Origin: an uncultured Geobacteraceae bacterium
Lineage (GTDB): Bacteria; Desulfobacterota; Desulfuromonadia; Geobacterales; Pseudopelobacteraceae
Direction of reading: 5' to 3'
DNA length: 39,157 nt
NCBI GenBank assembly: GCA_903876875.1
Contig: CAIRBT010000137.1
Coordinates: 1-39,157, forward strand
Shown here: piece by piece, positions 24,647 to 32,860 of the stretch
Numbering within the stretch: the first letter of the stretch is position 1
Layout: each line of letters begins with the position of its first letter
Notes under the pieces: model-generated
The model's input: the letters and a program-made list of their open reading frames with translations, nothing else
Database searches by the model: none
What the model was told of the DNA's origin: nothing
Program-made: the position numbers and the translations under genes

Positions 24647-25393
24647 ATGTCAGAAGGTAAGGTGCCCGGGAACCGGGCAAGCCTGTCGTCTGAGCGGGAG
24701 CAGCTTATTTTGGATCACATTCCACTCGTGCGCTATCTGGTGAGTAGAATGTCAACCAAGCTTCCCCATCATCTCGATATGCAGGATTTAATGAGTTCGG
24801 CAATGATCGGCCTGATAAATGCAGCTGATCGTTTTGATCCGGCTCGTGGGGTGCTTTTCAAAACATTTGCCGAGCAGCATGTGCGAGGCACCATTCTTGA
24901 TGAACTCCGCTCCTATGATGTACTCAGCCGATCGATGCGGGAGAAGTACAAACGTCTGGAGCGGAAACTGAACGAGTTGGAACATCTGCTGGGGCGGAAT
25001 CCGAGCAGTGAAGAGGTTGCCGCCGCACTGGAAATGTCACTGGATGACTATTATGAACTACTGGATGATGTCCATGTATTCACGTTTATCAGTCTGGATG
25101 ACAGTTGGGAGGGGGATGATGGCAGTCCGCTCTGTCTGGCCGATGTGTTGAGTGAAACCGATGCCAAAAATCCCCAGCAACAGGTCATTACCATGCAGCT
25201 GGCAGATGCGCTCGGTACCGCCATAGAATCCCTCCCTGAAAAGGAGCGGCTGGCGGTAACACTCTATTATAATGAAGATTTAAATCTGAAGGAAATCGGT
25301 GAAACCCTCGGTTTAACCGAATCACGCATTTCGCAGCTCATCAGTCAGGCCATGGTCAGGTTACGATCACGGCTGAAACTCCACCGGAGCTAG
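24647..25393 (+). CDS. fliA: Flagellar sigma factor FliA (sigma-28)
   Basis: 248 residues. Region 2 is at about 20-95 (LVRYLVSRM through DLMSSAMIGLINAADRFDP and FKTFAEQHVRGTILDELRSYD), region 3 is near 100-155, and region 4 with its helix-turn-helix is near 200-245 (LPEKERLAVTLYYNEDLNLKEIGETLGLTESRISQLISQA). FliA directs transcription of late flagellar, chemotaxis and motility genes and is normally held by FlgM, which was not seen in this window. GGAG upstream of the start falls at the end of flhG. Its stop codon overlaps the ribosome site of flgF. Confidence 0.96.
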   Translation: MSEGKVPGNRASLSSEREQLILDHIPLVRYLVSRMSTKLPHHLDMQDLMSSAMIGLINAADRFDPARGVLFKTFAEQHVRGTILDELRSYDVLSRSMREKYKRLERKLNELEHLLGRNPSSEEVAAALEMSLDDYYELLDDVHVFTFISLDDSWEGDDGSPLCLADVLSETDAKNPQQQVITMQLADALGTAIESLPEKERLAVTLYYNEDLNLKEIGETLGLTESRISQLISQAMVRLRSRLKLHRS

Positions 25394-25404
25394 GAGGAAT
25401 AGGT

Positions 25405-26142
25405 ATGAACACCGGTATGTACACAGCAGTCTCGGGCAGTTTGTCCGCCATGCGCAAGCTTGACACCATATCCAACAACCTTGCCAATATAAATACCCCC
25501 GGCTTTAAAAAGGATAAAATGTCCTTTGAAGGGGTGTTGAGCAGAGTTCTTCCCGCATCGGCCAATCCTGCGGAGGTGTCGGGCGATCCGGTCATGCAGA
25601 AAGAAAATGTCTATATCGATTACGGTACCGGACCAACTACCCAGAGCGGTAACACCTTGGATCTGGCACTGGAGGGGGATGGCTTCTTCGCGGTGACGAC
25701 TCCCCAGGGAACCGCCTATACACGCCAGGGGAATTTCCGCACCGCCGCCAATGGTACTCTGGTGACCGCCGACGGATACCCGGTTCAGGGGGCAAACGGC
25801 ACCGCCATCACCCTGCTGGGGAGCCATGTGGAGATCAACTCCAAGGGTGTCATCACCGTTGACGGAACCGATGCGGGTGCCCTTTCCGTGGTCGATTTCC
25901 CCAAGCCCTACGCCCTGAATAAAATCGGCAGTGCCCTTTTTCTGCCGGTGGATGCCCAGGCCGTACCCCAGGCGGCCACCGCCCAGGTACAGCAGGGGCG
26001 CATTGAGGGTTCCAATGTGGACAGTATTACGGAAATGGTACAGATGATCGAAACTAACCGGTATTTTGAAGCGTGTACCAAAATCATCAAGAGCTTTGAT
26101 GACATCGAAGGCAAAGCCGCAAACGATATAGGAAAAGTTTAG
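25405..26142 (+). CDS. flgF: Flagellar basal-body rod protein FlgF
   Basis: 245 residues of the flagellar rod/hook (FlgE/F/G) family. The N-terminal helix MYTAVSGSLSAMRKLDTISNNLANINTPGFKK is the family signature. ALEGDGFFAVTTPQGTAYTRQGNF is the core D1-type block. The C-terminal helix with VDSITEMVQMIETNRYFEACTKIIKSFDD packs against the N-terminal helix. FlgF forms part of the proximal rod. It could be called FlgG-like from sequence alone; its length and its position before the clear flgG favour FlgF. AGGAGG precedes the start. Confidence 0.9.
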   Translation: MNTGMYTAVSGSLSAMRKLDTISNNLANINTPGFKKDKMSFEGVLSRVLPASANPAEVSGDPVMQKENVYIDYGTGPTTQSGNTLDLALEGDGFFAVTTPQGTAYTRQGNFRTAANGTLVTADGYPVQGANGTAITLLGSHVEINSKGVITVDGTDAGALSVVDFPKPYALNKIGSALFLPVDAQAVPQAATAQVQQGRIEGSNVDSITEMVQMIETNRYFEACTKIIKSFDDIEGKAANDIGKV

Positions 26143-26176
26143 TTATTACTCTTTATTACACAGAAAAGGAGTTCAT

Positions 26177-26965
26177 ATGATTCGTTCACTCTGGAGTGCA
26201 GCGTCCGGTATGCAGGGACAGCAGAAAAGTATTGAGGTTGTAGCCAACAACCTTGCCAACATCGGCACCACCGGCTTTAAGAAAAGTCGGGCAGATTTTC
26301 AGGACTTGATTTATCAAAACCTCAAAACCACCGGTTCACCGGCCACCAGTGCCACCCAGGTGCCGACCGGTATCCAGATTGGTCTGGGGAGCCGCCTTGC
26401 CGCAGTAACCAAAATTTTTACCCCGGGAGATTTTTCCCAGACCGGCAATGAATTGGATCTCTCCATTCAGGGGGACGGTTTTTTTCAGGTAACTCTTCCC
26501 GATGGCTCCATCGGTTATACCCGTGCCGGTGCCTTTAAAAAGGATAGTGCCGGACAGATTGTTACCTCCGATGGTAACCTGCTCTCTCCGTCAATTACCA
26601 TTCCGGCCAATGCAACCAAGATTAATGTCGGTAGTGATGGTACCGTTTCGGTTCAGGTCGCCGGGCAGAACGCCTCCGCAACCGTCGGTTCGATCCAGTT
26701 GGCCAATTTTTCCAACCCGGCGGGGCTTTCCAGTCAGGGGGGGAATATCTATATCACCACCGATTCATCGGGTACGGCGACCTCCAGTGCTCCGGGGCAG
26801 AACGGTACCGGTACCCTCAGCCAGGGTATTCTGGAAATGAGTAACGTCAATGTTGCCGAAGAGATGGTTAACATGATTGTGGGACAGCGTGCCTATGAGG
26901 TTAACTCCAAGGCGGTTCAGGCCTCCGATGAAATGTTGCAGACGGCTAACAACCTGAAACGGTAA
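26177..26965 (+). CDS. flgG: Flagellar distal rod protein FlgG
   Basis: 262 residues, the typical FlgG length. N-terminal SLWSAASGMQGQQKSIEVVANNLANIGTTGFKKSRADFQDLIYQ and the C-terminal block LEMSNVNVAEEMVNMIVGQRAYEVNSK are strongly FlgG-like. FlgG polymerises as the distal rod that spans the periplasm through the P- and L-rings. AAGGAG precedes the ATG. It follows flgF by 34 bases and precedes flgA by 3 bases, in one plus-strand operon. Nothing is missing. Confidence 0.96.
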   Translation: MIRSLWSAASGMQGQQKSIEVVANNLANIGTTGFKKSRADFQDLIYQNLKTTGSPATSATQVPTGIQIGLGSRLAAVTKIFTPGDFSQTGNELDLSIQGDGFFQVTLPDGSIGYTRAGAFKKDSAGQIVTSDGNLLSPSITIPANATKINVGSDGTVSVQVAGQNASATVGSIQLANFSNPAGLSSQGGNIYITTDSSGTATSSAPGQNGTGTLSQGILEMSNVNVAEEMVNMIVGQRAYEVNSKAVQASDEMLQTANNLKR

Positions 26966-26968
26966 CCG

Positions 26969-27694
26969 GTGTTTGACGTGATGAAACTACTGACACGACT
27001 CATGGTGACACTCTGTCTGTCCCTGCTGGTGACGGTTCCCTGCGGGGCTACCTCCTCAGCAGAGCGGGAACAGGAGATCCGGCAGGTTATTACCACCTTT
27101 GTTACCAGTCGTACCGCCGGCATGGGGTGGGAGGTGCGTATCAGGAAGGTCGGGCTTCCCCCACTGTTGAAACTTCCCGAGGGGGGGGTGGAGTATGAGG
27201 TGGTTGTCCCGAAACAGTGGGAAGGCTGGGGGAAAATCAATGCAGCGGTCGTCGCCCGGCAGAACGAGCGGGTTGTTTCGAATATACCGGTGCTGATAGA
27301 TGTGGAAGCGGTGGCCGATACGGTGGTGACACTTCGCCAGATAGACCATGATACGGTGATTTCCGCCGATGATCTGGTGCTGCAGAAACGGGAAATTACC
27401 TTTAATTCCCAGTTGGCGGTACGTTCAATCGCCGGGGTTGCCGGAAAAAGTGCCCGAAGCACCCTGCGGGCCAATCAGCCGGTCAGGTCAGATCAGATTG
27501 AACGGGTACCTTTGATAAAAAGCGGTCAGATGGTCACCATTATCGGTGAAAATGGCGTCATAAAGATTACCATGCCGGGGAAAGCCCACAGCTCCGGCGT
27601 GGCGGGGGATATTATCCGGGTACTGAACCTGACCTCGCAGAAAGAAATTCCGGCCCAGGTGATTGATTCATCGACGGTAAAAGTGGCATTATAG
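26969..27694 (+). CDS. flgA: Flagellar P-ring assembly chaperone FlgA
   Basis: 241 residues from the GTG at 26969; an ATG four codons in (26981) is an equally good start, and both give the same signal peptide (MKLLTRLMVTLCLSLLVTVPCGA). The C-terminal SAF domain is recognisable: IDHDTVISADDLVLQKREIT, ANQPVRSDQIERVPLIKSGQMVTI and the closing GVAGDIIRVLNLTSQKEIPAQVID. FlgA is a periplasmic chaperone that binds FlgI during P-ring assembly. It starts 3 bases after flgG and is followed by a 48-base gap before flgH. Confidence 0.9.
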   Translation: MFDVMKLLTRLMVTLCLSLLVTVPCGATSSAEREQEIRQVITTFVTSRTAGMGWEVRIRKVGLPPLLKLPEGGVEYEVVVPKQWEGWGKINAAVVARQNERVVSNIPVLIDVEAVADTVVTLRQIDHDTVISADDLVLQKREITFNSQLAVRSIAGVAGKSARSTLRANQPVRSDQIERVPLIKSGQMVTIIGENGVIKITMPGKAHSSGVAGDIIRVLNLTSQKEIPAQVIDSSTVKVAL

Positions 27695-27742
27695 TGTTGC
27701 ACTAGGGTAAACTATCCCCGAGGGGACGTTTGAGGGATTCGT

Positions 27743-28417
27743 ATGAAACAGCTGCTGTTACCGCTTGTAGCCCTGATTCTGGAGGGATGTGCGGTGGAAA
27801 AAACCGAAATAAAGACCATTAGTCCCGAAGAACAACAGGTTCGACCGGTTGCTGACTATTCGTCCGGCTCGATCTGGCAGAGCACGTCGGGAGGGATGAC
27901 CGAGGATGTGAAAGCGCGCCGCCGGGGCGATATCATTACCATTGTCATATCGGAGACCTCCAGTGCCTCCAAACAGGCCAATACCGGTACGTCGCGGGAC
28001 AGTTCGAGCAGTGCCGGCATAACCAACCTGCTCGGTCTTGAGAACAAGGGGATTATGGCGAACAATTTTGCTGATTTGAGTAAAATTCTCAACGCCACCA
28101 GCAGTTCAGCTTTCAAGGGGTCTGGGTCCACATCCCGAAAAGAGGATCTCAATGCGACCATCACAGCCCGTGTAATTGATGTCCTGCCCAACGGTAACCT
28201 GATAATCGAGGGGCGGAGAAATATTAAGGTTAATGAAGAGGATCAGATTATTGTCCTTGAAGGAACCGTGCGGTCACGGGATATCGCCCAGGATAACACC
28301 ATCAATTCAATTTACGTGGCCGATGCTCGGATCAGCTATTCGGGGCGCGGCATTCTTTCCGACCGTCAGAGTCCCGGCTGGTTGATGAACTTTTTTGATA
28401 AAATCTGGCCTTTCTGA
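27743..28417 (+). CDS. flgH: Flagellar L-ring lipoprotein FlgH
   Basis: 224 residues. The N-terminus MKQLLLPLVALILEGC gives lipidation Cys16, although Glu at the -2 position of the lipobox is unusual. Family blocks: SIWQSTSGGMTEDVKARRRGDIITIVISETSSASK, then NATITARVIDVLPNGNLIIEGRRNIKVNEEDQIIVLEGTVR, and NTINSIYVADARISYSGRGIL. FlgH forms the outer-membrane L-ring around the distal rod. A GAGGG ribosome site lies upstream. Its TGA overlaps the first in-frame ATG of flgI. Confidence 0.96.
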   Translation: MKQLLLPLVALILEGCAVEKTEIKTISPEEQQVRPVADYSSGSIWQSTSGGMTEDVKARRRGDIITIVISETSSASKQANTGTSRDSSSSAGITNLLGLENKGIMANNFADLSKILNATSSSAFKGSGSTSRKEDLNATITARVIDVLPNGNLIIEGRRNIKVNEEDQIIVLEGTVRSRDIAQDNTINSIYVADARISYSGRGILSDRQSPGWLMNFFDKIWPF

Positions 28418-28449
28418 TGATGAAACTGAGATACACCTTGAGGAAATCC

Positions 28450-29547
28450 ATGAAGTACACCATACCTCTCATGCTGGTTATGCTGCTGACGGTGACGACA
28501 AACGCCCATGCCATACGGATCAAGGATCTGGCTTCCTTTGAAGGAGTGAGGGACAACCAGTTAATCGGCTATGGTCTGGTGGTCGGCTTGAACGGCAGCG
28601 GCGACAGCGATCAAGCAAAAATTCAGACGCAGTCCGTTGTCAATATGTTGGAGCGGATGGGTATTACCACGTCGGTTAACGACATTAAAATCAAGAATGT
28701 GGCGGCGGTCATGGTGACGGCAACCCTTCCCCCTTTTGCCAAACAGGGCAATCGTCTTGACGTGTTGGTTAACTCCATCGGTGATGCCAAGAGTATTGCC
28801 GGCGGCACACTGGTTATGGCACCGCTTAAGGGTGCCGACAATCAGATTTATGCTGTTGCCCAGGGTTCCATACTGACCAACTCGTTTGCCTTTGGCGGTG
28901 CCAATTCCTCGGCCATGAAAAACCACCCCACGGCCGGTCGGGTGCCCAACGGTGCGCTGATAGAGCGGGAACTTCCCAATTTTCTCATTGGTAAGGCGAT
29001 TCTCAATCTGAACCTTAACGTGGCGGATTTCACCACCGCTTCACGGATTGTCACCGCCATTAATGATAAGTTTAAAAGTGCCGTTGCCGTCAGTAACGAT
29101 CCCGGTTCCGTTGCCCTGACCATTCCCGATGTCTATGCAAAACGTCCGGTGGAGTTTGTCGCTGCCCTTGAACGGCTTGAGGTCAAACCGGATACCACCT
29201 CCAAGGTCGTGCTGAACGAACGTACCGGTACCATTGTCATGGGGGAGAGCGTCCGGATCTCAACGGTCGCCATTACCCATGGCAGTCTGTCGCTTATTAT
29301 CAAGGAAGCCCCCCAGGTATCCCAACCGAACCCCCTGAGCTCCGCCGGTGAAACCAAGGTGGTGGGGCGCACCGATGTGAAGGTTGAAGAGGAAAATCGG
29401 CGGCTTATGGTACTGCAGGAGGGGGCAACCATCGGCGATGTGGTGCGGGCTCTCAACCAGATGGGGGTAACTCCCCGTGACCTGATCAGCATTCTTCAGG
29501 CCATCAAAGCTGCCGGTGCCCTGCAGGCCGATCTTTCGATTATTTAG
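28450..29547 (+). CDS. flgI: Flagellar P-ring protein FlgI
   Basis: The frame is open from 28417, but the ATG at 28450 is preferred: GAGGA lies five bases upstream and a clean signal peptide follows (MKYTIPLMLVMLLTVTTNAHA). That gives 365 residues. IRIKDLASFEGVRDNQLIGYGLVVGLNGSGD is the hallmark start of mature FlgI; VMVTATLPPFAKQGNRLDVLVNSIGDAKSIAGGTL is the other strong family block. The C-terminus ends VVRALNQMGVTPRDLISILQAIKAAGALQADL. FlgI builds the periplasmic P-ring, folded with FlgA help. It is intact. Confidence 0.95.
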   Translation: MKYTIPLMLVMLLTVTTNAHAIRIKDLASFEGVRDNQLIGYGLVVGLNGSGDSDQAKIQTQSVVNMLERMGITTSVNDIKIKNVAAVMVTATLPPFAKQGNRLDVLVNSIGDAKSIAGGTLVMAPLKGADNQIYAVAQGSILTNSFAFGGANSSAMKNHPTAGRVPNGALIERELPNFLIGKAILNLNLNVADFTTASRIVTAINDKFKSAVAVSNDPGSVALTIPDVYAKRPVEFVAALERLEVKPDTTSKVVLNERTGTIVMGESVRISTVAITHGSLSLIIKEAPQVSQPNPLSSAGETKVVGRTDVKVEEENRRLMVLQEGATIGDVVRALNQMGVTPRDLISILQAIKAAGALQADLSII

Positions 29548-29551
29548 AAAA

Positions 29552-29563
29552 AGTACCCGTACT
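29552..29563. promoter_or_regulatory. Inverted repeat between flgI and flgJ
   Basis: AGTAC-CC-GTACT starts 5 bases after the flgI stop, in a 51-base gap. It has the same arms as the repeat before cysD (17371-17382). Possible operator or chance; no promoter elements are obvious beside it. Confidence 0.25.
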
Positions 29564-29598
29564 GTTAAACTGTTACGGAAAGAGGACGATAAGAAGGT

Positions 29599-29973
29599 AT
29601 GGACATTTCATTACCTACCCAACTGCCCGATGTTTCTGGTGCCTCCGCCGACAAGGCGCGGCAACTCCAGCGCGCTACCGCCGCTGGTGGGGTGCTGACG
29701 GAGAAACAGTTACAGCAGGCGAAGAAGGTATCCCGTGACTTTGAGGGGATGTTTGTCGGTATGATGATGAAATCCATGCGCTCCACGGTCGGCAAGGATA
29801 AGCTGACCGGTGGTGGCCATGGTGAAGAGGTGTTTCGCTCGATGCTGGATCAGGAGTACGCCAATATATCGGCGAAGAAAGGCGGCGGCCTCGGCATTGC
29901 AAAAATGGTCGAACGGGATATTATCCGTCAGGAAAGCCGGAAAATAGCCCCGAAAATTGACAGCAGGGAGTAG
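29599..29973 (+). CDS. flgJ: Rod-binding protein, FlgJ N-terminal type
   Basis: 124 residues. It matches only the rod-binding N-terminal half of FlgJ: KKVSRDFEGMFVGMMMKSMRSTVGKDKLTGGGHGEEVFRSMLDQEYANISAKKGGGLGIAKMVERD. The C-terminal glucosaminidase domain of enterobacterial FlgJ is absent, as is usual in delta- and epsilon-type proteobacteria, so wall opening needs a separate enzyme. It acts as a scaffold (cap) for rod assembly in the periplasm. GAAGG precedes the start. It is followed by flgN after 27 bases. Confidence 0.92.
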   Translation: MDISLPTQLPDVSGASADKARQLQRATAAGGVLTEKQLQQAKKVSRDFEGMFVGMMMKSMRSTVGKDKLTGGGHGEEVFRSMLDQEYANISAKKGGGLGIAKMVERDIIRQESRKIAPKIDSRE

Positions 29974-30000
29974 TTGGCAGCTGCTGTGGAGTACATACCT

Positions 30001-30492
30001 ATGGAATTAAAAAAATTACTGGACGCCGTTGCTGCTCTGACTGCTTTGATGCAGACCCTTCTTGCCGTTCTTGAGCGGGAGACTACCGAAATGGGAGTGG
30101 TCAATATTGATGCCATGGCTGACTCAAACCGGGAGAAGGAAGACCTTATTGAGAAGATAGCTGCTCAGGAACAGCTCATGAAGCAGGCTATCACCGGTTT
30201 GATACACCGGGAAGGGCTGCCGGCCGATACCTCCTTTGGTACCCTCGCTACCAGCCTTGCCCAACGGGGAGACCGGGAACTGTTCAATAAACGTCTGGAA
30301 TTGAAAAGCAGCGCGCATAAAATACAGCAGGTTGCGGTGTTGAACCGGGAAATCGCTGAGAAATTCTCGTCAACGGTTGCCACCACTCTCACTCTTATTA
30401 CCCGACTGGCCAACCAGTCCAATGTCTATGGATCATCCGGTGGCTATCAACAGCCCCGTAATGGTGCTGTCATGATCAATATGGAGGCGTAA
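30001..30492 (+). CDS. flgN: Flagellar export chaperone FlgN
   Basis: 163 residues from the ATG at 30001 (the frame is open nine codons earlier with only a TTG). GGAG lies 12 bases upstream. The protein is almost all helical: MELKKLLDAVAALTALMQTLLAVLERETTEM, then a long coiled region, as in FlgN-type chaperones that bind the C-termini of FlgK and FlgL before export. The C-terminal tail (YGSSGGYQQPRNGAVMINMEA) is disordered-looking and Gly/Gln-rich. Its stop codon abuts the flgK start, and flgK is its expected client. No flgM lies before it. Confidence 0.85.
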   Translation: MELKKLLDAVAALTALMQTLLAVLERETTEMGVVNIDAMADSNREKEDLIEKIAAQEQLMKQAITGLIHREGLPADTSFGTLATSLAQRGDRELFNKRLELKSSAHKIQQVAVLNREIAEKFSSTVATTLTLITRLANQSNVYGSSGGYQQPRNGAVMINMEA

Positions 30493-31914
30493 ATGGGACT
30501 TTCGTCGTTAATCAGTACTGCCCGAAGTGGTATCAATACCTATCAGGTAGCTACCAACGTCGCGGCTGAAAATATCGCTAATGTTAATACTCCCGGTTAC
30601 TCCCGCCAGTCGGCGGTAATCGAAAGTGCGCCCGGTACCACGGTTAACGGTGTCACCCTGGGAGCCGGTGTTATGGTCTCCTCGGTGACCCGCTACTATG
30701 ATGGGCTCATGCAGAAACAGTTGGTTAATGCCAACTCTACCCAGAGTTATGATACCCAGAAATCAACGGTACTTCAGCAGATTGAGCCTGTGTTAAACGA
30801 AGTTGCCAACGACGGCCTGGGGGCGGCAATCTCTAATTTCTTCGGTTCCTGGCAGGATCTTTCCCTCAATCCGGGGGGAATCTCCGAACGACAGGTTATC
30901 ATGAGTAATGCCCAGATACTGACCGACAACTTTCATTCGGTGACCCAAAGTCTTACCTCTGCCGCCGACACCCAAAATGCATCACTGGTTCCGCTGACGG
31001 AGAGTATCAACAAAACACTTACCAACATTGCCCAGCTGAACCTGCAGATTAAGAGTATTGGTGAGGTAAGTGCCAACCCGAACGAAATCAAGGATCAACG
31101 GGATCAGATGATAACCTCCCTCGCCCAGAGGATGGGGGTGAAATATACGGAGAATGCCGACGGCACAACCGATGTGTACCTGACCAAGGGGAATGTCAAC
31201 TACAACCTGGTCAAGGGAGCCACGGCCGGCTCCCTCACTGCGGTGGCTGAACCGGGGGGCAATTATGTGGTAACGGCCCATGATGCGGCGGGGCAGTCGA
31301 CGGCGATTGACGGTACTGTGTATTCGGGGCAGGAAGGGGGGCAGCTCTGGGCCACCATGCAGCTGCGCGATACGATCATTCCCGGTTACCAGAGTCAGGT
31401 TGATACGTTGGCAAAATCGATTACCGATGCGGTTAACGGCGTGCAGTCAACCGGCTACAGTCCCACCGGTGCCACCGGTCAAAACTTTTTTACTCCCCAA
31501 TCCACCGTGGCGGGTGCTGCCGGGAAATTTTCAATTGACTCTGGTTTGACAAGCGGTACCATTGCCGCTTCGGGGAATGCTTCGCTGCCGGGTGACAACA
31601 GTAATGCGCTGGCGATGATCGGATTGGTGAACGCGTACACAGTTCCCTCCGGTTCCCCGGTGGCGACCTTCAACAGTTACTACGGTTCTCTGGTCAGTAC
31701 GGTGGGTCTGGATGTGCAGTCCAGTAAAACGGTCGTTGCCCAGGATACGGCTTTTCTTAAGCAGTTGACCACCCTGAGGGATTCAAAGTCCGGGGTGTCG
31801 CTGGATGAGGAATTGACCAATCTGATGACCTATCAGCGCTCCTATCAGGCGTCTGCAAAGGTCTTGACTACGGCAACCGATATGATGGATATGGCACTTG
31901 CCCTTATCAGGTAG
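30493..31914 (+). CDS. flgK: Hook-filament junction protein FlgK (HAP1)
   Basis: 473 residues. The N-terminal segment SLISTARSGINTYQVATNVAAENIANVNTPGYSRQ is the FlgK signature, with GAGVMVSSVTRYYDGLMQKQL next. The central region is variable. The C-terminal helix with SLDEELTNLMTYQRSYQASAKVLTTATDMMDMALALI is conserved for coiled-coil pairing with the N-terminus. FlgK joins hook to filament. GGAGG precedes the ATG, and there is no gap after flgN. Length is within the family range. Confidence 0.96.
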   Translation: MGLSSLISTARSGINTYQVATNVAAENIANVNTPGYSRQSAVIESAPGTTVNGVTLGAGVMVSSVTRYYDGLMQKQLVNANSTQSYDTQKSTVLQQIEPVLNEVANDGLGAAISNFFGSWQDLSLNPGGISERQVIMSNAQILTDNFHSVTQSLTSAADTQNASLVPLTESINKTLTNIAQLNLQIKSIGEVSANPNEIKDQRDQMITSLAQRMGVKYTENADGTTDVYLTKGNVNYNLVKGATAGSLTAVAEPGGNYVVTAHDAAGQSTAIDGTVYSGQEGGQLWATMQLRDTIIPGYQSQVDTLAKSITDAVNGVQSTGYSPTGATGQNFFTPQSTVAGAAGKFSIDSGLTSGTIAASGNASLPGDNSNALAMIGLVNAYTVPSGSPVATFNSYYGSLVSTVGLDVQSSKTVVAQDTAFLKQLTTLRDSKSGVSLDEELTNLMTYQRSYQASAKVLTTATDMMDMALALIR

Positions 31915-31934
31915 TAGCACTTCGGGAGATAACC

Positions 31935-32855
31935 ATGCGTATAACTCAAAATATGTTGGCCAACAATACCATTTACAACTTACAGCAGTCGGCTTCACAG
32001 CTCAGTAAGCTGGGGGACCTGACCGCCTCGGGGCAGAATGTCAATACGCCCAGTGATGATCCCATTGCAACCCGTCTCCTGGTGCAGATAGGCCAGCAGC
32101 TGAAGTCTGCGGATCAGTATGGCAGCAATATTTCCAAGGCGACCACCTGGCTCAACTATACCGGCACCGCCCTGACCGGCATGTCAGATATTATCGGCCA
32201 GGCTTCAAAGGTAACCGGTTCCATCATTAACGGCAGCACGGATCCGAATATCAGGCAGAGTGTCCATGACCAACTGGTTGATCTAAAAAAACAGGTGATC
32301 GACATGGCAAACACCCAGTACGGTGACCAATATGTCTTTGCCGGTGCGAACAATACGTCCGCTCCCTTTAGTAATGCCAGTAATGCCTATAAAGGTGACA
32401 GCACCCAGATTGGTGTGGAAATTAGTCAGAACTCCACCATAGCACTGAATTTAACCGGGGATCGACTGCTCCTCGGTACCGGTGAAAACCCGGATTACGG
32501 TTCGACAAATATCCTGGCCACCTTCGATAACCTCATTGCAGCGGTGGGTGATAAATCAAACAGCAGTAATGTTACCGCCATTTCCCAGGGGATTATTGAC
32601 ATGCAGAGTGGCATAAAGCAGTTGAACAATGCCACCAGTGATATTCTGTCCCGTACCGCCCGGCTTTCCAATATGGCAAATCTCAATGACAATACCAAGA
32701 ATACCTTGAGTTCCATCGTCGGAAAAATTCAGAATGTTGATTACAACAAACTGGGCGTGGAGTTGAGCCAGCAGCAGACCGCCTATAATGCGGCACTGGC
32801 ATCAACAGCCAAGGTTCAGGGGATGTCGCTGCTCAACTATATCTCCATGGCGTAA
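31935..32855 (+). CDS. flgL: Hook-filament junction protein FlgL (HAP3)
   Basis: 306 residues of the flagellin-like family. N-terminal MRITQNMLANNTIYNLQQSASQLSKLGDLTASGQNVNTPSDDPIATRLL is the FlgL signature; the C-terminal helix has LGVELSQQQTAYNAALASTAKVQGMSLLNYIS. The central part (about 140-200) is the variable exposed domain. FlgL sits between FlgK and flagellin. GGGAG precedes the ATG. It is the last clear flagellar gene here; the csrA/fliW genes often found next in this class are not present, and a MATE transporter gene follows after 5 bases. Confidence 0.95.
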   Translation: MRITQNMLANNTIYNLQQSASQLSKLGDLTASGQNVNTPSDDPIATRLLVQIGQQLKSADQYGSNISKATTWLNYTGTALTGMSDIIGQASKVTGSIINGSTDPNIRQSVHDQLVDLKKQVIDMANTQYGDQYVFAGANNTSAPFSNASNAYKGDSTQIGVEISQNSTIALNLTGDRLLLGTGENPDYGSTNILATFDNLIAAVGDKSNSSNVTAISQGIIDMQSGIKQLNNATSDILSRTARLSNMANLNDNTKNTLSSIVGKIQNVDYNKLGVELSQQQTAYNAALASTAKVQGMSLLNYISMA

Positions 32856-32860
32856 TTGAT

